A DNA stretch of 64,000 bases from Marinobacter sp. SS5-14b (GTDB lineage Bacteria > Pseudomonadota > Gammaproteobacteria > Pseudomonadales > Oleiphilaceae). The stretch lies in NCBI RefSeq assembly GCF_030541005.1, contig NZ_JASSVM010000002.1, forward strand, positions 1-64,000, given 5' to 3'. A program made the position numbers and the translations under genes. Under the pieces are notes generated by a model. That model searched no databases. It saw nothing but the letters and a program-made list of their open reading frames with translations, and was not told where the DNA came from. This document shows, piece by piece, positions 26,169 to 35,551 of this stretch. How positions within the stretch are numbered: the first letter of the stretch is position 1; the number at the start of each line of letters is the position of its first letter.

Positions 26169-27083
26169 CTAATAATCCCTGGGCCCACGACCCAGAGAAC
26201 CCATCAATGCACCATTGAGATGCTCCAACTCCAACAACAGCCCGCTGTGATCCACATCGCTGTGTCCGTTAGCCACCAGCGACAAATACCCGTTATGAAC
26301 CTGCTGAGCCAACGGCAGCGTCAAGCCTTCAGCCCGTGCCTCATCCAGAATCATCCGCATATCCTTCAGCTGAATCCGCGCGGGCGCGCCGGGAGCAAAA
26401 TCCCGGTAAATCATTCGCTGGCCATGCAACTCCAGAATCCGGCTGCTGGCAAACCCACCCATCAGCGCCTCCCTGACGGCAGCAGGATCAGCTCCACCCC
26501 TGGCCGCCAGAAGCAACGCCTCAGACACCGCACCAATGGTAATCCCGACAATCGCCTGATTTGCCAGCTTCGCCAACTGCCCGGCACCAACCGGCCCGAT
26601 GCGGGTGCACTTACCCAACACACTGAAAATAGGCCGAGCTCTTTCGACATCAGACTCCGAGCCACCCGCCATAATACTCAACCGGGCTTCAGTAGCCCCC
26701 AAGGTACCCCCAGACACCGGCGCATCCACATAACCCGCACCGCGCTCCCCGGCCAACTCAGCATGACGCCGAGCCAGCGACGGCGGCACCGAACTCATAT
26801 CGATCACCAAGGTGCCGGGCTTCAGGGCCGCCATTGCGCCCTGAGCCACCATCACATCTTCAACCACCTCACCATTTTCCAACATGGTGATCACCACATC
26901 GGCCTCAGCCACCGCGTCAGCCGGTGAAGCGGCAATGGTTACTTGTCCGGCAAAGGGCTCACACTTGCTGACCGTCCGGTTCCACAGGGTCATGGGATAA
27001 CCGGCATTCAGCAGGTTGCGGGTCATTGGCGCGCCCATCAGGCCAATACCAAGAAAGGCAATACGAGGAAACTTGTCAGTCAT
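26169..27083 (-). CDS. glxR: Tartronate semialdehyde reductase (2-hydroxy-3-oxopropionate reductase)
   Basis: 304 residues of the beta-hydroxyacid dehydrogenase family. N-terminal Rossmann NAD(P) motif GIGLMGAPMTRNLL, substrate-binding DAPVSGGTLGA, and the catalytic Lys in GAGQLAKLANQ. It reduces tartronate semialdehyde to glycerate; a 3-hydroxyisobutyrate dehydrogenase role cannot be excluded by sequence alone, but the adjacent hyi favours glyoxylate metabolism. Confidence 0.85.
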   Translation of the reverse strand: MTDKFPRIAFLGIGLMGAPMTRNLLNAGYPMTLWNRTVSKCEPFAGQVTIAASPADAVAEADVVITMLENGEVVEDVMVAQGAMAALKPGTLVIDMSSVPPSLARRHAELAGERGAGYVDAPVSGGTLGATEARLSIMAGGSESDVERARPIFSVLGKCTRIGPVGAGQLAKLANQAIVGITIGAVSEALLLAARGGADPAAVREALMGGFASSRILELHGQRMIYRDFAPGAPARIQLKDMRMILDEARAEGLTLPLAQQVHNGYLSLVANGHSDVDHSGLLLELEHLNGALMGSLGRGPRDY

Positions 27084-27111
27084 TTTTAGAATCCCACTCC
27101 AAAGTCAGAGG

Positions 27112-27218
27112 AAGCGCGTGGGCGGCCTGTTCCAAAACCTTGCGGAGCCATGGATGGCGGAGCAGAGCGTACAAGGACGTATCCACAGCGTGTTTTGGAA
27201 CAGGCCGCCCACGCGCTT
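27112..27218. repeat. Hairpin repeat copy D, 27-bp perfect inverted arms
   Basis: Arms 27112-27138 and 27192-27218 are perfectly complementary over 27 bp around a 53-nt loop. Read on the minus strand, the loop nearly equals that of copy B. The arm is GC-rich and unrelated to the other copies except for the inner TTCCAAAAC. It lies between glxR and the rpoH terminator. Confidence 0.93.
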
Positions 27219-27263
27219 GAGCCCGGATGTTTGATGTCGTGAAGGTTGCGCCATTATACAAAC

Positions 27264-27300
27264 AAAAACGCCACCAACCGCGAACGGTGGTGGCGTTTTA
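27264..27300 (-). terminator. Rho-independent terminator of rpoH
   Basis: On the minus strand a long stem (AACGCCACCACCG paired with CGGTTGGTGGCGTT, with one mismatch region) is followed by TTTTTG, 22 nt past the rpoH stop. Confidence 0.85.
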
Positions 27301-27321
27301 AGCTCAGGCTGACAACCTGGA

Positions 27322-28182
27322 TCAGGCCACTTCGACCATCTGTGCCTTGATCTTGTTCATCGCATTTTTTTCCAGCTGCCGAATTCGCTCGGCAGACACG
27401 CCGTACTTGTCCGCCAACTCATGCAGTGTCGACTTGCTGCCGGTCAGCCAGCGCTCCCGCAGAATATCCTGACTGCGCTCATCCAGCGTCCCAAGGGCCT
27501 GCATCAACCGACCATTGGAATCCTCCGACCAGTCGGAATTCTCCAGCTGTACCGCAGGGTCACCCCGGCGATCTTCCAGATAGTGAGCCGGCGCCTGGTA
27601 CGCACTGTCGTCATCATCGTCCATTGGACCATCAAACGACGTATCGTGCGACGCTAAACGACCTTCCATTTCCCGAACCACCCGGGGTTCAACACCCAGA
27701 TCCTTCGCGACCGCTTCAAGCTCGTTGTGATTCAGCCAGGCCAGCTTCTTCTTCTGACTGCGCAGATTGAAGAACAGCTTTCGCTGAGCCTTGGTCGTCG
27801 CCACCTTCACAATGCGCCAGTTGCGTAAAATGAACTCGTGGATTTCTGCTTTGATCCAGTGCACCGCAAACGAAACCAGACGCACCCCATATTCCGGATT
27901 GAAGCGCTTCACCGCCTTCATCAACCCGACATTGCCTTCCTGGATCAGATCCGACTGAGCCAGACCGTAACCGGAATAGCTGCGGGCAATGTGAATGACA
28001 AATCGCAGGTGAGACAGCACCAGCTGCCGAGCAGCTTCGACATCGCCATCGTAGTGGAGCCGCTCTGCAAGCTCCCGCTCCTCATCCACGGAGAGAATCG
28101 GAATGCGGCTCGCCGCCTGAATATACGATTCAAGATTCGCACCCGGAACCAGTCTGTCAGCCAGCTGTAAACTCGTACCCAT
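27322..28182 (-). CDS. rpoH: Heat-shock sigma factor RpoH (sigma-32)
   Basis: 286 residues. Region 2 ([27 protein letters not shown] begins near residue 76), the RpoH box [15 protein letters not shown] (about 131-145) that separates it from other sigma-70 proteins, and region 4 with a helix-turn-helix ([19 protein letters not shown]). It directs RNA polymerase to heat-shock promoters. A GGAGG ribosome-binding site lies before the ATG. It sits next to ftsX-ftsE-ftsY as in many gammaproteobacteria, and hslR and hslO (likely targets) are nearby. Confidence 0.96.
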   Translation of the reverse strand: MGTSLQLADRLVPGANLESYIQAASRIPILSVDEERELAERLHYDGDVEAARQLVLSHLRFVIHIARSYSGYGLAQSDLIQEGNVGLMKAVKRFNPEYGVRLVSFAVHWIKAEIHEFILRNWRIVKVATTKAQRKLFFNLRSQKKKLAWLNHNELEAVAKDLGVEPRVVREMEGRLASHDTSFDGPMDDDDDSAYQAPAHYLEDRRGDPAVQLENSDWSEDSNGRLMQALGTLDERSQDILRERWLTGSKSTLHELADKYGVSAERIRQLEKNAMNKIKAQMVEVA

Positions 28183-28211
28183 GCATTAGCCTCCGAACCT
28201 GACGATCATAA

Positions 28212-28240
28212 AATATATCAACTAACTGTAAGACCGCCAA
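28212..28240 (-). promoter_or_regulatory. Likely sigma-70 promoter of rpoH
   Basis: On the minus strand: TTGGCG (28240-28235), a 17-nt spacer, then TATATT (28217-28212), about 30 nt before the rpoH ATG. Confidence 0.6.
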
Positions 28241-28386
28241 GCACCTGATAAGTTCCCGAAAATCCCAGTAACCCGTTATCAATCAACAACCTGGAAGATT
28301 CACTTTGCTTTTCTGACATTCACTCACGAAGCTTAACCTACGCCAGAACAAGCCTCTTATACAATACGGTGTTCCCGTTATCGGGA

Positions 28387-29394
28387 TCATCCACCTGCAA
28401 TATCACCCGGATCTATGTCATCCAGATGACGCTTAACCGCAACCCAAGCGCCCAGCCAGCCTAACAGCATTGCGACGATAATCAATGCCAGCGCCCCCTC
28501 GAAGCCGGGACCTTGTAGCGAAAATTCACTGCGATACAGGCCTGCAAGCCGTTCGATCGGGCCGCTCAACCACCATAATGACGCCTGAATCAATAACCAG
28601 GCCACAACACCGCCGCCCAACCCGAACCAGGCACCGGCATACAGGAAAGGCCGGCGCACGAAAGCGTCTGTGCCGCCCACAAGCTTTGCCACCAGTATTT
28701 CATCACGACGGTTTTCGATGGCGAGCCGCACCGTATTGCCAATCACCAGAATAACCGCTGCGCCCAGCAGTATGGCCAACGCCCAGACAGCTCTGGCCAG
28801 AATATCCGTCATAGCGTTCAGGCGTTGCAACCAACCGAGATCGACCTGAACCCGCTCGATGCCATCGATACCTTCAATATAAGTCACCAGGGCCTGAACG
28901 CCTTCCGCAGAACGCGCACTGTCCTGAGGTGTGATAAGCAGCGTATGGGGCAGCGGGTTATCACCCAGAAAGTCCAGCGCTTCACCCAGCCCAGACGATG
29001 CCCGAAACTCCGCCAGCGCCTGATCACGCGCTACCAACTGGACCGACGTGATCCGGCCATCGCGGGCCACCTCATCCGACAACTCCGAGGCCTGTTCAAC
29101 GGACAGATCCATAGCCAGATAGGACGTTATCCGGGCGCTGCTCTCCCACCCGGCGCTGACACCCTGCAAGCTGCCCAGCAACAGCAGCAGCGCGACCGGC
29201 AAAGCCAGCGCAACGCCCATCACCGTCCAGGTCATCAGGCTGGCCACCGGGGTCTTCAAAAGCCGACGTGCGGATTCCCGAGCCACCTTTCGGTGATGGT
29301 CCAGATAACTTCTGGCCTGGCTGTTCAAAGGGGACTTTGCCTGTTTCGCCGCACCCCTGCGGTTATCCGCCTTCGATTTCGAATCAATGGCCAC
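28387..29394 (-). CDS. ftsX: Cell-division ABC-transporter-like membrane protein FtsX
   Basis: 335 residues from GTG 29394, which overlaps the end of ftsE and has GGAGG upstream. A charged cytoplasmic N-terminus of about 55 residues precedes four membrane segments with a large periplasmic loop between the first and second. FtsEX controls septal cell-wall hydrolases through EnvC-type partners. The gene order ftsY-ftsE-ftsX-rpoH is conserved. Confidence 0.94.
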   Translation of the reverse strand: MAIDSKSKADNRRGAAKQAKSPLNSQARSYLDHHRKVARESARRLLKTPVASLMTWTVMGVALALPVALLLLLGSLQGVSAGWESSARITSYLAMDLSVEQASELSDEVARDGRITSVQLVARDQALAEFRASSGLGEALDFLGDNPLPHTLLITPQDSARSAEGVQALVTYIEGIDGIERVQVDLGWLQRLNAMTDILARAVWALAILLGAAVILVIGNTVRLAIENRRDEILVAKLVGGTDAFVRRPFLYAGAWFGLGGGVVAWLLIQASLWWLSGPIERLAGLYRSEFSLQGPGFEGALALIIVAMLLGWLGAWVAVKRHLDDIDPGDIAGG

Positions 29395-30076
29395 CGGCAC
29401 CTCCCGCCAGAGGGCGATCACCACCGACAACCAGTTCACCATGATCCAGCGTCAGGCGCCGGCGACCCATCTCGTTAATCAGTGCGATATCGTGGGTGGC
29501 GATCAGCACCGTGACCCCAACCTGGCTGAACTCGGTAAACAGCTGCATGATGTCGGCAGACAGTTCCGGATCCAGGTTACCGGTGGGCTCATCCGCCAGC
29601 AGCACCGGCGGTTTGTTTACGACAGCCCGGGCAATACCCACACGTTGCTGCTCACCCCCGGATAACTGCATCGGGTTCATTTTCTCTTTACTCAGCAGGC
29701 CTACTTTGTCCAGCGCAGCCCGCACTCGCCGGCCAATATCCCGTGGTGATGCACCCATCACTTCCAAAGGCATGGCCACGTTGTCGAACACCGTGCGGTC
29801 AAACAACAGCTGGTGATTCTGAAACACCACACCGATGTGCCGGCGTATGTAGGGAATCTGGCGTTTCGGCAAGCTGTTCAGACGCTGACCACCCACTACA
29901 ACTTCGCCGGCGGTCGGTCTTTCCATAACCATGATCAGCTTCAGCAGAGTACTTTTCCCGGCTCCGGAGTGGCCTGTCAGAAACGCCAGCTCACCCCGGT
30001 CCAGATGAAAGTTCACCTGGCGCAGAGCGGTGTGGTCGCTGTCGTAACGTTTGGTGACCTGGCGAAACTCGATCAT
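29384..30076 (-). CDS. ftsE: Cell-division ATP-binding protein FtsE
   Basis: 230 residues, an ABC ATPase with Walker A GHSGAGKSTLL, signature LSGGEQQRVGIARA, Walker B VLLADEPTGNLD and a switch His (IATHDI). It works with FtsX at the division septum. It lies 28 bp after ftsY and overlaps ftsX. Confidence 0.96.
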   Translation of the reverse strand: MIEFRQVTKRYDSDHTALRQVNFHLDRGELAFLTGHSGAGKSTLLKLIMVMERPTAGEVVVGGQRLNSLPKRQIPYIRRHIGVVFQNHQLLFDRTVFDNVAMPLEVMGASPRDIGRRVRAALDKVGLLSKEKMNPMQLSGGEQQRVGIARAVVNKPPVLLADEPTGNLDPELSADIMQLFTEFSQVGVTVLIATHDIALINEMGRRRLTLDHGELVVGGDRPLAGGAGGH

Positions 30077-30104
30077 CTGGATTTATAGCTCCTGAGCCCG
30101 TCCG

Positions 30105-31319
30105 TCAATCGTCGAACAGGGCATCGACAAAGGTTTCGGCATCAAAACTGCGCAGATCTTCGGCCTGCTCACCCACGCCGATGTAGCGGATGGGCAGCTG
30201 CAGCTGACGGGCGATGGCAAAGACAATACCGCCTTTTGCCGTTCCGTCCAGTTTCGTCAGAGTAATACCCGACACACCAACAGCCTGCTGGAATACCTGG
30301 GCCTGGCTCAGGGCGTTCTGGCCGGTTCCAGCGTCCAGCACCAGCATGACTTCATGGGGCGCAGCCTCATCCAGCTTTTTCATCACCCGGACAACTTTGG
30401 TCAGCTCATTCATCAGGTTGTCTTTGTTCTGCAGACGGCCGGCCGTATCAGCAATCACAATATCGGTACCACGAGCTTTCGCCGACTGGATGGCGTCGAA
30501 AATAACCGATGCACTGTCCGCGCCGGTATGTTGTGCAATAACCGGCACATCATTCCGCTCACCCCACACCTGCAGCTGCTCAACCGCCGCCGCCCGGAAC
30601 GTATCACCGGCTGCCAACATGACTGATTTACCTTCGCTCTGGAACTTGCGCGTCAGTTTGCCGATGGTGGTGGTCTTGCCAACACCGTTTACCCCCACCA
30701 TCAAGATCACGTAGGGCTGCCTGGTTGCGTCAATCTCCAGTGGTTTGGTCACATCTTTCAGCAAACCGTGCAACTGATCCCTCAGGGCCTGGCGAAGAGC
30801 AGCGCCATCTTTCAGCTGATTGCGCTCAAGCTTGTCGGTCAGGGCGTCAATGATCTCGGAGGTTGCTGTTACCCCGACATCCGCCATCAGCAAGGTGGTT
30901 TCGATCTCTTCCAGCAGATCTTCATCGATTTTCTTGCCTACGGAGAACAGGTCCGCAAGACCGCCAGTCAGGCTGGCACGGGTTTTACCCAGGCCTTTCT
31001 TGATGCGCTCAAAAACGCTGACCGGTGATTCGGGTTCGGGCGCCGGCTCAGTCACCGGCTCCGGGACAACCTCAGGTGCGACATCCAGCACCGGCTCACC
31101 GGCTCCGGTGACCACTTCCGGTTCAACCTCTACGGCCGGCTCCGGAGCCTTTTGCTCTGGTACCTGTGGTGCGGCCGGCGCCGGCCCTCTGGCAACCTCA
31201 GGTTTGCGCTGTGGCACCTGCTTCGGGCGCGGCACTCGTTTCCGGTTGCCGGCAATATCCAACAAAAAGAACAGGACAAGAAGGGCCAACAGGCCGATTG
31301 AAATCCACTCTGCCGTCAT
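30105..31319 (-). CDS. ftsY: Signal recognition particle receptor FtsY
   Basis: 404 residues. A short hydrophobic N-terminus (ISIGLLALLVLFFLLDIAG), then a basic and Pro/Glu/Val-rich acidic A domain (about 30-105), then the NG domain with G1 GVNGVGKTTTIGKL, DTAGRLQNKDNLMNEL and TKLDGTAKGG. It docks ribosome-SRP complexes at the membrane. The N-terminal hydrophobic stretch is longer than in E. coli FtsY and could be a true membrane anchor. Confidence 0.95.
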   Translation of the reverse strand: MTAEWISIGLLALLVLFFLLDIAGNRKRVPRPKQVPQRKPEVARGPAPAAPQVPEQKAPEPAVEVEPEVVTGAGEPVLDVAPEVVPEPVTEPAPEPESPVSVFERIKKGLGKTRASLTGGLADLFSVGKKIDEDLLEEIETTLLMADVGVTATSEIIDALTDKLERNQLKDGAALRQALRDQLHGLLKDVTKPLEIDATRQPYVILMVGVNGVGKTTTIGKLTRKFQSEGKSVMLAAGDTFRAAAVEQLQVWGERNDVPVIAQHTGADSASVIFDAIQSAKARGTDIVIADTAGRLQNKDNLMNELTKVVRVMKKLDEAAPHEVMLVLDAGTGQNALSQAQVFQQAVGVSGITLTKLDGTAKGGIVFAIARQLQLPIRYIGVGEQAEDLRSFDAETFVDALFDD

Positions 31320-31479
31320 AGTCTTACCATCTGTCTGAAAATAGGCGGGCGAAAATTAAGCGCACATTCTAGCAGACTGCCGGCACTAAGTGAGGGGCTG
31401 CCGGATTATCGCCTTAAGCCGGCTTTCCGGTACTATGGGCAACCTGACTTCAACCCGTTCAGCACTCCGGAACAAGCCC

Positions 31480-32115
31480 ATGGCGAAACGCAGACCAGCC
31501 TCAGGAAAACCCGTCCCCAGAAAAAGCCAACAAGCGGGTAGTGGCGAGCTGCGCATCATCGGTGGCGACTGGCGCAGCCGAAAACTGCGCTTTCCAGATG
31601 CTGGAGGTGTGCGGCCCAGCCCGGCGAGAACCCGGGAAACTCTGTTCAACTGGCTGAATTACCAACTTCCAGGCAGTGACTGCCTCGACCTGTTTGCCGG
31701 ATCTGGTGCGCTGGGACTGGAGGCTCTTTCACGCGGTGCAGCGCACGCAACGCTGGTGGATCACACGCCCGCACTGGCCCAGGCGCTTCGGGACAACCTG
31801 CAGCTGTTGAAATCAGACAAGGGTACCGTCGTCTGCCAGGACATCCTGCGCTATTTGAGCGAACGCCAGCGCGCGCCCTTCGACATTGTCTTTATGGATC
31901 CGCCATTCCGGCAGGGATGGCTAGAAAAGCTGTTTGCTTTGCTGGAGTCAGGGCAATGGCTCAAGCCGCAGGGCTGGGTGTACGTTGAACATGAAAGTGA
32001 GCTGGCCACCCCACCGGTTCCGGCCGGGTGGCAACTGCATCGACAAAAGACGGCAGGGCAAGTCGCTTACAGTCTTTATCGAGTCGACTCCGGGGACACT
32101 AGGCAGCAGGCCTGA
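31480..32115 (+). CDS. rsmD: 16S rRNA m2G966 methyltransferase RsmD
   Basis: 211 residues from ATG 31480 (a longer frame begins at 31390 but the extra residues are not family-like). Basic N-terminus, RIIGGDWRSRKLRFPD, RPSPARTRETLFNWL, SAM-binding LDLFAGSGALGLEALSRGA and catalytic DPPF. It modifies G966 of 16S rRNA. It is divergent from ftsY, a conserved arrangement, and its 3' end overlaps the convergent desaturase gene by 17 bp. Confidence 0.94.
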   Translation: MAKRRPASGKPVPRKSQQAGSGELRIIGGDWRSRKLRFPDAGGVRPSPARTRETLFNWLNYQLPGSDCLDLFAGSGALGLEALSRGAAHATLVDHTPALAQALRDNLQLLKSDKGTVVCQDILRYLSERQRAPFDIVFMDPPFRQGWLEKLFALLESGQWLKPQGWVYVEHESELATPPVPAGWQLHRQKTAGQVAYSLYRVDSGDTRQQA

Positions 32116-33277
32116 GTGAGTAGGCTCGCAGATGGGCCGAAAACTCCTCCAGATAACGAATACCGCTCGCTTCGGCGTCTTTACACCACTCCAGCAGTGC
32201 CTGCAATTTTTCCTGAGGTTTCAGCCCGCGCTTGCGCCACAAGGCCTGTAGCTCCTGATTTTTCTCATAGATCTGGCGCAGAATTTCGTGGCGCTCCAGC
32301 ACTGTCTCCAGGTGCACTTTTTCACGGGGCTTGATCAGGGTGACTTCCCGATAAAGCAGCTGTTTCAGCTTCCGATAACGCGGGCGGATCTCATCATCCA
32401 TCATAGCCCGCTGCTGGCGCAGCACCGGCTCCATTACTCGCTTGCGATACTGGCGCATGATGTCAAAGCGACTGTTGGCAATCGCCTGTACGGTTTCGAC
32501 ATCCACTTCCTGTTTACCCGGAACATAGTGGGCGATTGGCCGATAGCCCTTGGGGGTCGCCATGCCAAACAACTGGAATAGACGAATGTAACCCCAACCA
32601 ATATCCACCTCATACCAACGGCGCGAAAGCTTGGCTGAGTTCGGATAGGTGTGGTGATTGTTATGCAGCTCCTCACCGCCAATCAGAATGCCCAGTGGCG
32701 AAATGTTGCGCGCGTTATCGGCACATTCGTAATTACGGTAACCGAGATAATGGCCAATACCGTTAACCACGCCGGCCGCCCAGACCGGAATCCAGATCAT
32801 CTGCACGGCCCAGATCCAGATACCGTTAACACCGAACAGCATCAGATCGATGACCGCCATCAGTGTGATGCCCAGGAATTTGTGCGGGGTATACAGGTTA
32901 CGTTCCAGCCAGTCGTCCGGCGTACGCTGACCGTAACGCTCAAGCGTTTCAGGTGTTGCCGATGCAGCATAAAGCTCGGCACCTTCCAGAAGCACCTTGC
33001 GAATACCCAGAACAACCGGGCTGTGGGGGTCGTCTTCGGTTTCACACTTGGCGTGATGCTTGCGATGGATAGCGGTCCATTCTTTGGTGTTCGTCGCGGT
33101 GCTCAGCCATAACCAGAAACGGAAAAAATGCTTGAGTACCGGATGCAGGTCCAGCGCGTTGTGGGCCGAGTGGCGATGCAGGTAAAGGGTAACGCTGACA
33201 ATTGTGATGTGCGTCATCACCAGAGCAGCTGCAATCAGTTGCCATACAGAAAGGTCCAGCAGACCGTTAAACCACAT
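32099..33277 (-). CDS. Membrane acyl-CoA / fatty-acid desaturase (delta-9 type)
   Basis: 392 residues. Three histidine boxes of membrane di-iron desaturases: HRHSAH (34-39), HRKHH (71-75) and HNNHH (205-209), with hydrophobic segments between them. These enzymes insert a double bond into acyl chains, usually at position 9, for membrane fluidity. A charged C-terminal extension of about 130 residues, rich in Arg, Lys and Glu, follows the last box and is longer than in minimal desaturases. Substrate (acyl-CoA or acyl-lipid) cannot be told from sequence. Confidence 0.88.
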   Translation of the reverse strand: MWFNGLLDLSVWQLIAAALVMTHITIVSVTLYLHRHSAHNALDLHPVLKHFFRFWLWLSTATNTKEWTAIHRKHHAKCETEDDPHSPVVLGIRKVLLEGAELYAASATPETLERYGQRTPDDWLERNLYTPHKFLGITLMAVIDLMLFGVNGIWIWAVQMIWIPVWAAGVVNGIGHYLGYRNYECADNARNISPLGILIGGEELHNNHHTYPNSAKLSRRWYEVDIGWGYIRLFQLFGMATPKGYRPIAHYVPGKQEVDVETVQAIANSRFDIMRQYRKRVMEPVLRQQRAMMDDEIRPRYRKLKQLLYREVTLIKPREKVHLETVLERHEILRQIYEKNQELQALWRKRGLKPQEKLQALLEWCKDAEASGIRYLEEFSAHLRAYSLRPAA

Positions 33278-33461
33278 AAATTATCCTCAAAAATCAATCA
33301 TCTTCGAAAGGCGATACGGCTTGGGGTTTCGCTGGCACTCGAAGGCGGGTTATCCAAAACCACTTTAGCTTACAGCTGTACGCCTGAACAACAGTGTTTG
33401 GCTGACTTTTTGTTACTGATTACACTTGAACGCTCTGAAACCCGTTAATTGCGGAGGCTCC

Positions 33462-34274
33462 GTGCCCGAATTACCCGAAGTTGAAACAACTCGCCAGGGC
33501 ATTGTTCCCCACTGCGAAGGCCAGACCATCACCAAGGTGCTGATACGCAATGGCAAACTGCGATGGCCGGTGCCAGAGGACCTCCCTGCGCGCCTGCAGG
33601 GCCAGGTGATCCGGTCGGTCGAGCGCCGGGCTAAATACCTGTTCCTGCATGTTGATGCCGGCACGGTGATCGTACATCTGGGCATGTCGGGGAGCCTTAG
33701 GGTGATTACCGACAGCGCGCCGGCAATGACCCACGACCACGTTGAGCTCAGCCTCAATAATGGACGAATTCTGCGTTTCAACGACCCACGGCGCTTTGGT
33801 TGCTGGCTGTGGACCGACGACTGGCTCAGGCACCCGCTGATCCGGGATCTCGGCCCGGAACCTTTGTCATCAGATTTCAGCGGCGCCGGGCTGTTTCAGC
33901 GATCCCGCGGCAAGCAGACGCCCATCAAGTCGTTCATTATGGACAATCATGTGGTGGTTGGCGTTGGCAACATCTACGCCAACGAAGCCCTGTTCAAGGC
34001 CGGCATTCATCCCAGGCGGAAGGCCGGCCGCATTAGCCTCGACCGCTACCACCGGCTAGCGGCCGCTATAAAAGAAACCCTCAGCGCCGCCATCCTCATG
34101 GGCGGCACGACGCTTCGGGACTTCGTCAACAGCGACGGAAAACCCGGATATTTCGCACAGTCTCTGCTGGTTTATGGCCGCGGCGGCGCTGATTGCAGCG
34201 AATGCCACACCCGCCTGAAAGAAATACGCATGAACAACCGGTCAACCGTTTATTGCCCTCGCTGTCAGCGATAG
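33462..34274 (+). CDS. mutM: Formamidopyrimidine-DNA glycosylase MutM (Fpg)
   Basis: 270 residues. The start is GTG 33462 since the mature enzyme must begin Pro-Glu (catalytic Pro2 and Glu3 in [12 protein letters not shown]); GGAGG lies upstream. Central region with FNDPRRFG, then a helix-two-turn-helix and a C-terminal zinc finger ([11 protein letters not shown] ... CPRC). It removes 8-oxoguanine and ring-opened purines and cuts the abasic site. Confidence 0.95.
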   Translation: MPELPEVETTRQGIVPHCEGQTITKVLIRNGKLRWPVPEDLPARLQGQVIRSVERRAKYLFLHVDAGTVIVHLGMSGSLRVITDSAPAMTHDHVELSLNNGRILRFNDPRRFGCWLWTDDWLRHPLIRDLGPEPLSSDFSGAGLFQRSRGKQTPIKSFIMDNHVVVGVGNIYANEALFKAGIHPRRKAGRISLDRYHRLAAAIKETLSAAILMGGTTLRDFVNSDGKPGYFAQSLLVYGRGGADCSECHTRLKEIRMNNRSTVYCPRCQR

Positions 34275-34377
34275 CGTGAATTCAATCCGTGAGTGATCGC
34301 ACTTTTCGCCGAAAAATCGTTTGAAATTGCGGCAATATGATTCATAGTTAACACAGAATTAACAGGAGAGAATAACC

Positions 34378-34710
34378 ATGATTCGCAAGATTTCCCGCAC
34401 CTTGGTGGTGGCCGTCGCCGCCTGTTTACTGGCATTTTCCTCCTTGGGCCATGCACGGGCCGTTGACGAAAGCCCCTCCGCGCTGGCCATGACGGCCGAT
34501 GCCGTGATTCTGCGGCCTGCTCTGCTGGCAACCACCATCGTGGGCACTGCGGTCTATCTGGTCTCCCTGCCCTTTTCGGCCCTGGGCGGAAATGCCGGAG
34601 AAGCAGGCGAAGTGCTGGTCGTCGGGCCAGCCAAGGCGACGTTTGTACGCTGTCTGGGCTGCACCCGCAGCGGCCGTAAGCCGGAAACCGTAGAGCAGTC
34701 CAGCGACTGA
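34378..34710 (+). CDS. Small exported protein of unknown function
   Basis: 110 residues. AGGAGA precedes the ATG. A signal peptide (hydrophobic core LVVAVAACLLAFSSLGHA) is followed by a Pro/Ala region and one further hydrophobic segment (LLATTIVGTAVYLVSLPFSALGG, about 49-71), then a C-terminal FVRCLGCTR with a CxxC pair. Similar small proteins are found in marine gammaproteobacteria, but I know no assigned function. A clear terminator follows, so it is a single-gene unit. Confidence 0.75.
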   Translation: MIRKISRTLVVAVAACLLAFSSLGHARAVDESPSALAMTADAVILRPALLATTIVGTAVYLVSLPFSALGGNAGEAGEVLVVGPAKATFVRCLGCTRSGRKPETVEQSSD

Positions 34711-34762
34711 CCGGCACACACCGTCCGTAAAATCCCGGCTTGCCAGCAACCGGAAACTGAGG

Positions 34763-34796
34763 CAGCCTGAAGAAAATTCTTCAGGCTGTTTTGTTT
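34763..34796 (+). terminator. Rho-independent terminator abutting yrfG
   Basis: A perfect 11-bp stem (CAGCCTGAAGA / TCTTCAGGCTG, loop AAAT) is followed by TTTTGTTT. The T-run ends at the base before the yrfG ATG. Confidence 0.9.
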
Positions 34797-35486
34797 ATGG
34801 TGGACTGGTCAACCCTCGATACCGTGTTCCTGGATATGGATGGAACACTCCTCGATCTGCATTTCGATGCCCATTTCTGGCTTGAGCATCTGCCCAGGCG
34901 GTATGCCGAGCAGTTTGACCTGCACCCACAGAAGGCCAAAGACCAGCTGATCACCATGATCATGGCCGAGCGCGGTTCTCTGAACTGGTACTGTACCGAC
35001 TACTGGAGCGAGCGGCTCTCAGTCGACATCACCCGCTTAAAGACCGAAGTCAGTGATCGCATTGGCTACCGTCCCCACGTTCCGGATTTCCTGGCGACTC
35101 TGCGCAATGCCGGGCTTCGCTCCGTCATTGTCACCAACTGTCACCCAGACCCACTTGCCCTTAAACTCAGAAAAACAGGTCTGAACCAACATGTGGACGC
35201 CATCATCTCAAGCCATGAGCTGGGCAAGCCCAAGGAGGATCCGGACTTCTGGCAAGACCTGGGCCACCGAATCCCCTACCGACACGAAAAGACGCTGATG
35301 GTCGATGACAGCTTCCCGGTGCTCGAGAGTGCCCAAAAGGCTGGCATTGGCCAGTGCCTTGCCATTCTTGAACCCGACAGCACACAGAGCCCCAACCCAC
35401 ACCACCCCGACATTCCGGGCATTCGGCATTTCGACGAAGTGCTGCCTGCCCTCCGGTCGCTTCGGACACTGCCATCAGAGAGATGA
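34797..35486 (+). CDS. yrfG: HAD-family GMP/IMP nucleotidase YrfG
   Basis: 229 residues. HAD motif I DMDGTLLDLHFD, motif II region IVTNCHPDP, and motif III/IV K and DD (GKPKEDPDF; LMVDDSFPV). It dephosphorylates purine nucleoside monophosphates in characterised homologues. Neighbour order yrfG-hslR-hslO-pckA matches E. coli. The ATG touches the T-run of the upstream terminator and there is no Shine-Dalgarno, so translation may start on a nearly leaderless message or a GTG one codon on. Confidence 0.87.
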   Translation: MVDWSTLDTVFLDMDGTLLDLHFDAHFWLEHLPRRYAEQFDLHPQKAKDQLITMIMAERGSLNWYCTDYWSERLSVDITRLKTEVSDRIGYRPHVPDFLATLRNAGLRSVIVTNCHPDPLALKLRKTGLNQHVDAIISSHELGKPKEDPDFWQDLGHRIPYRHEKTLMVDDSFPVLESAQKAGIGQCLAILEPDSTQSPNPHHPDIPGIRHFDEVLPALRSLRTLPSER

Positions 35487-35551
35487 GACGGTTATAATTC
35501 ACCCGGTGAAACACGGGTCGCCCTTCGGGCGGGCCAATCAGGTGGGGAGAT

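Noticed and set aside
27076..27261. Short frames over the 27.1-kb hairpin
   Set aside because: Both strands give frames because of the symmetric repeat; there is no ribosome-binding site or protein-like composition.
35487..35551. RNA thermometer or sigma-32 promoter before hslR
   Set aside because: There is a tight hairpin and a TATAAT-like box, but no CTTGAAA/CCCCAT pair and no clear pairing of the ribosome-binding site.
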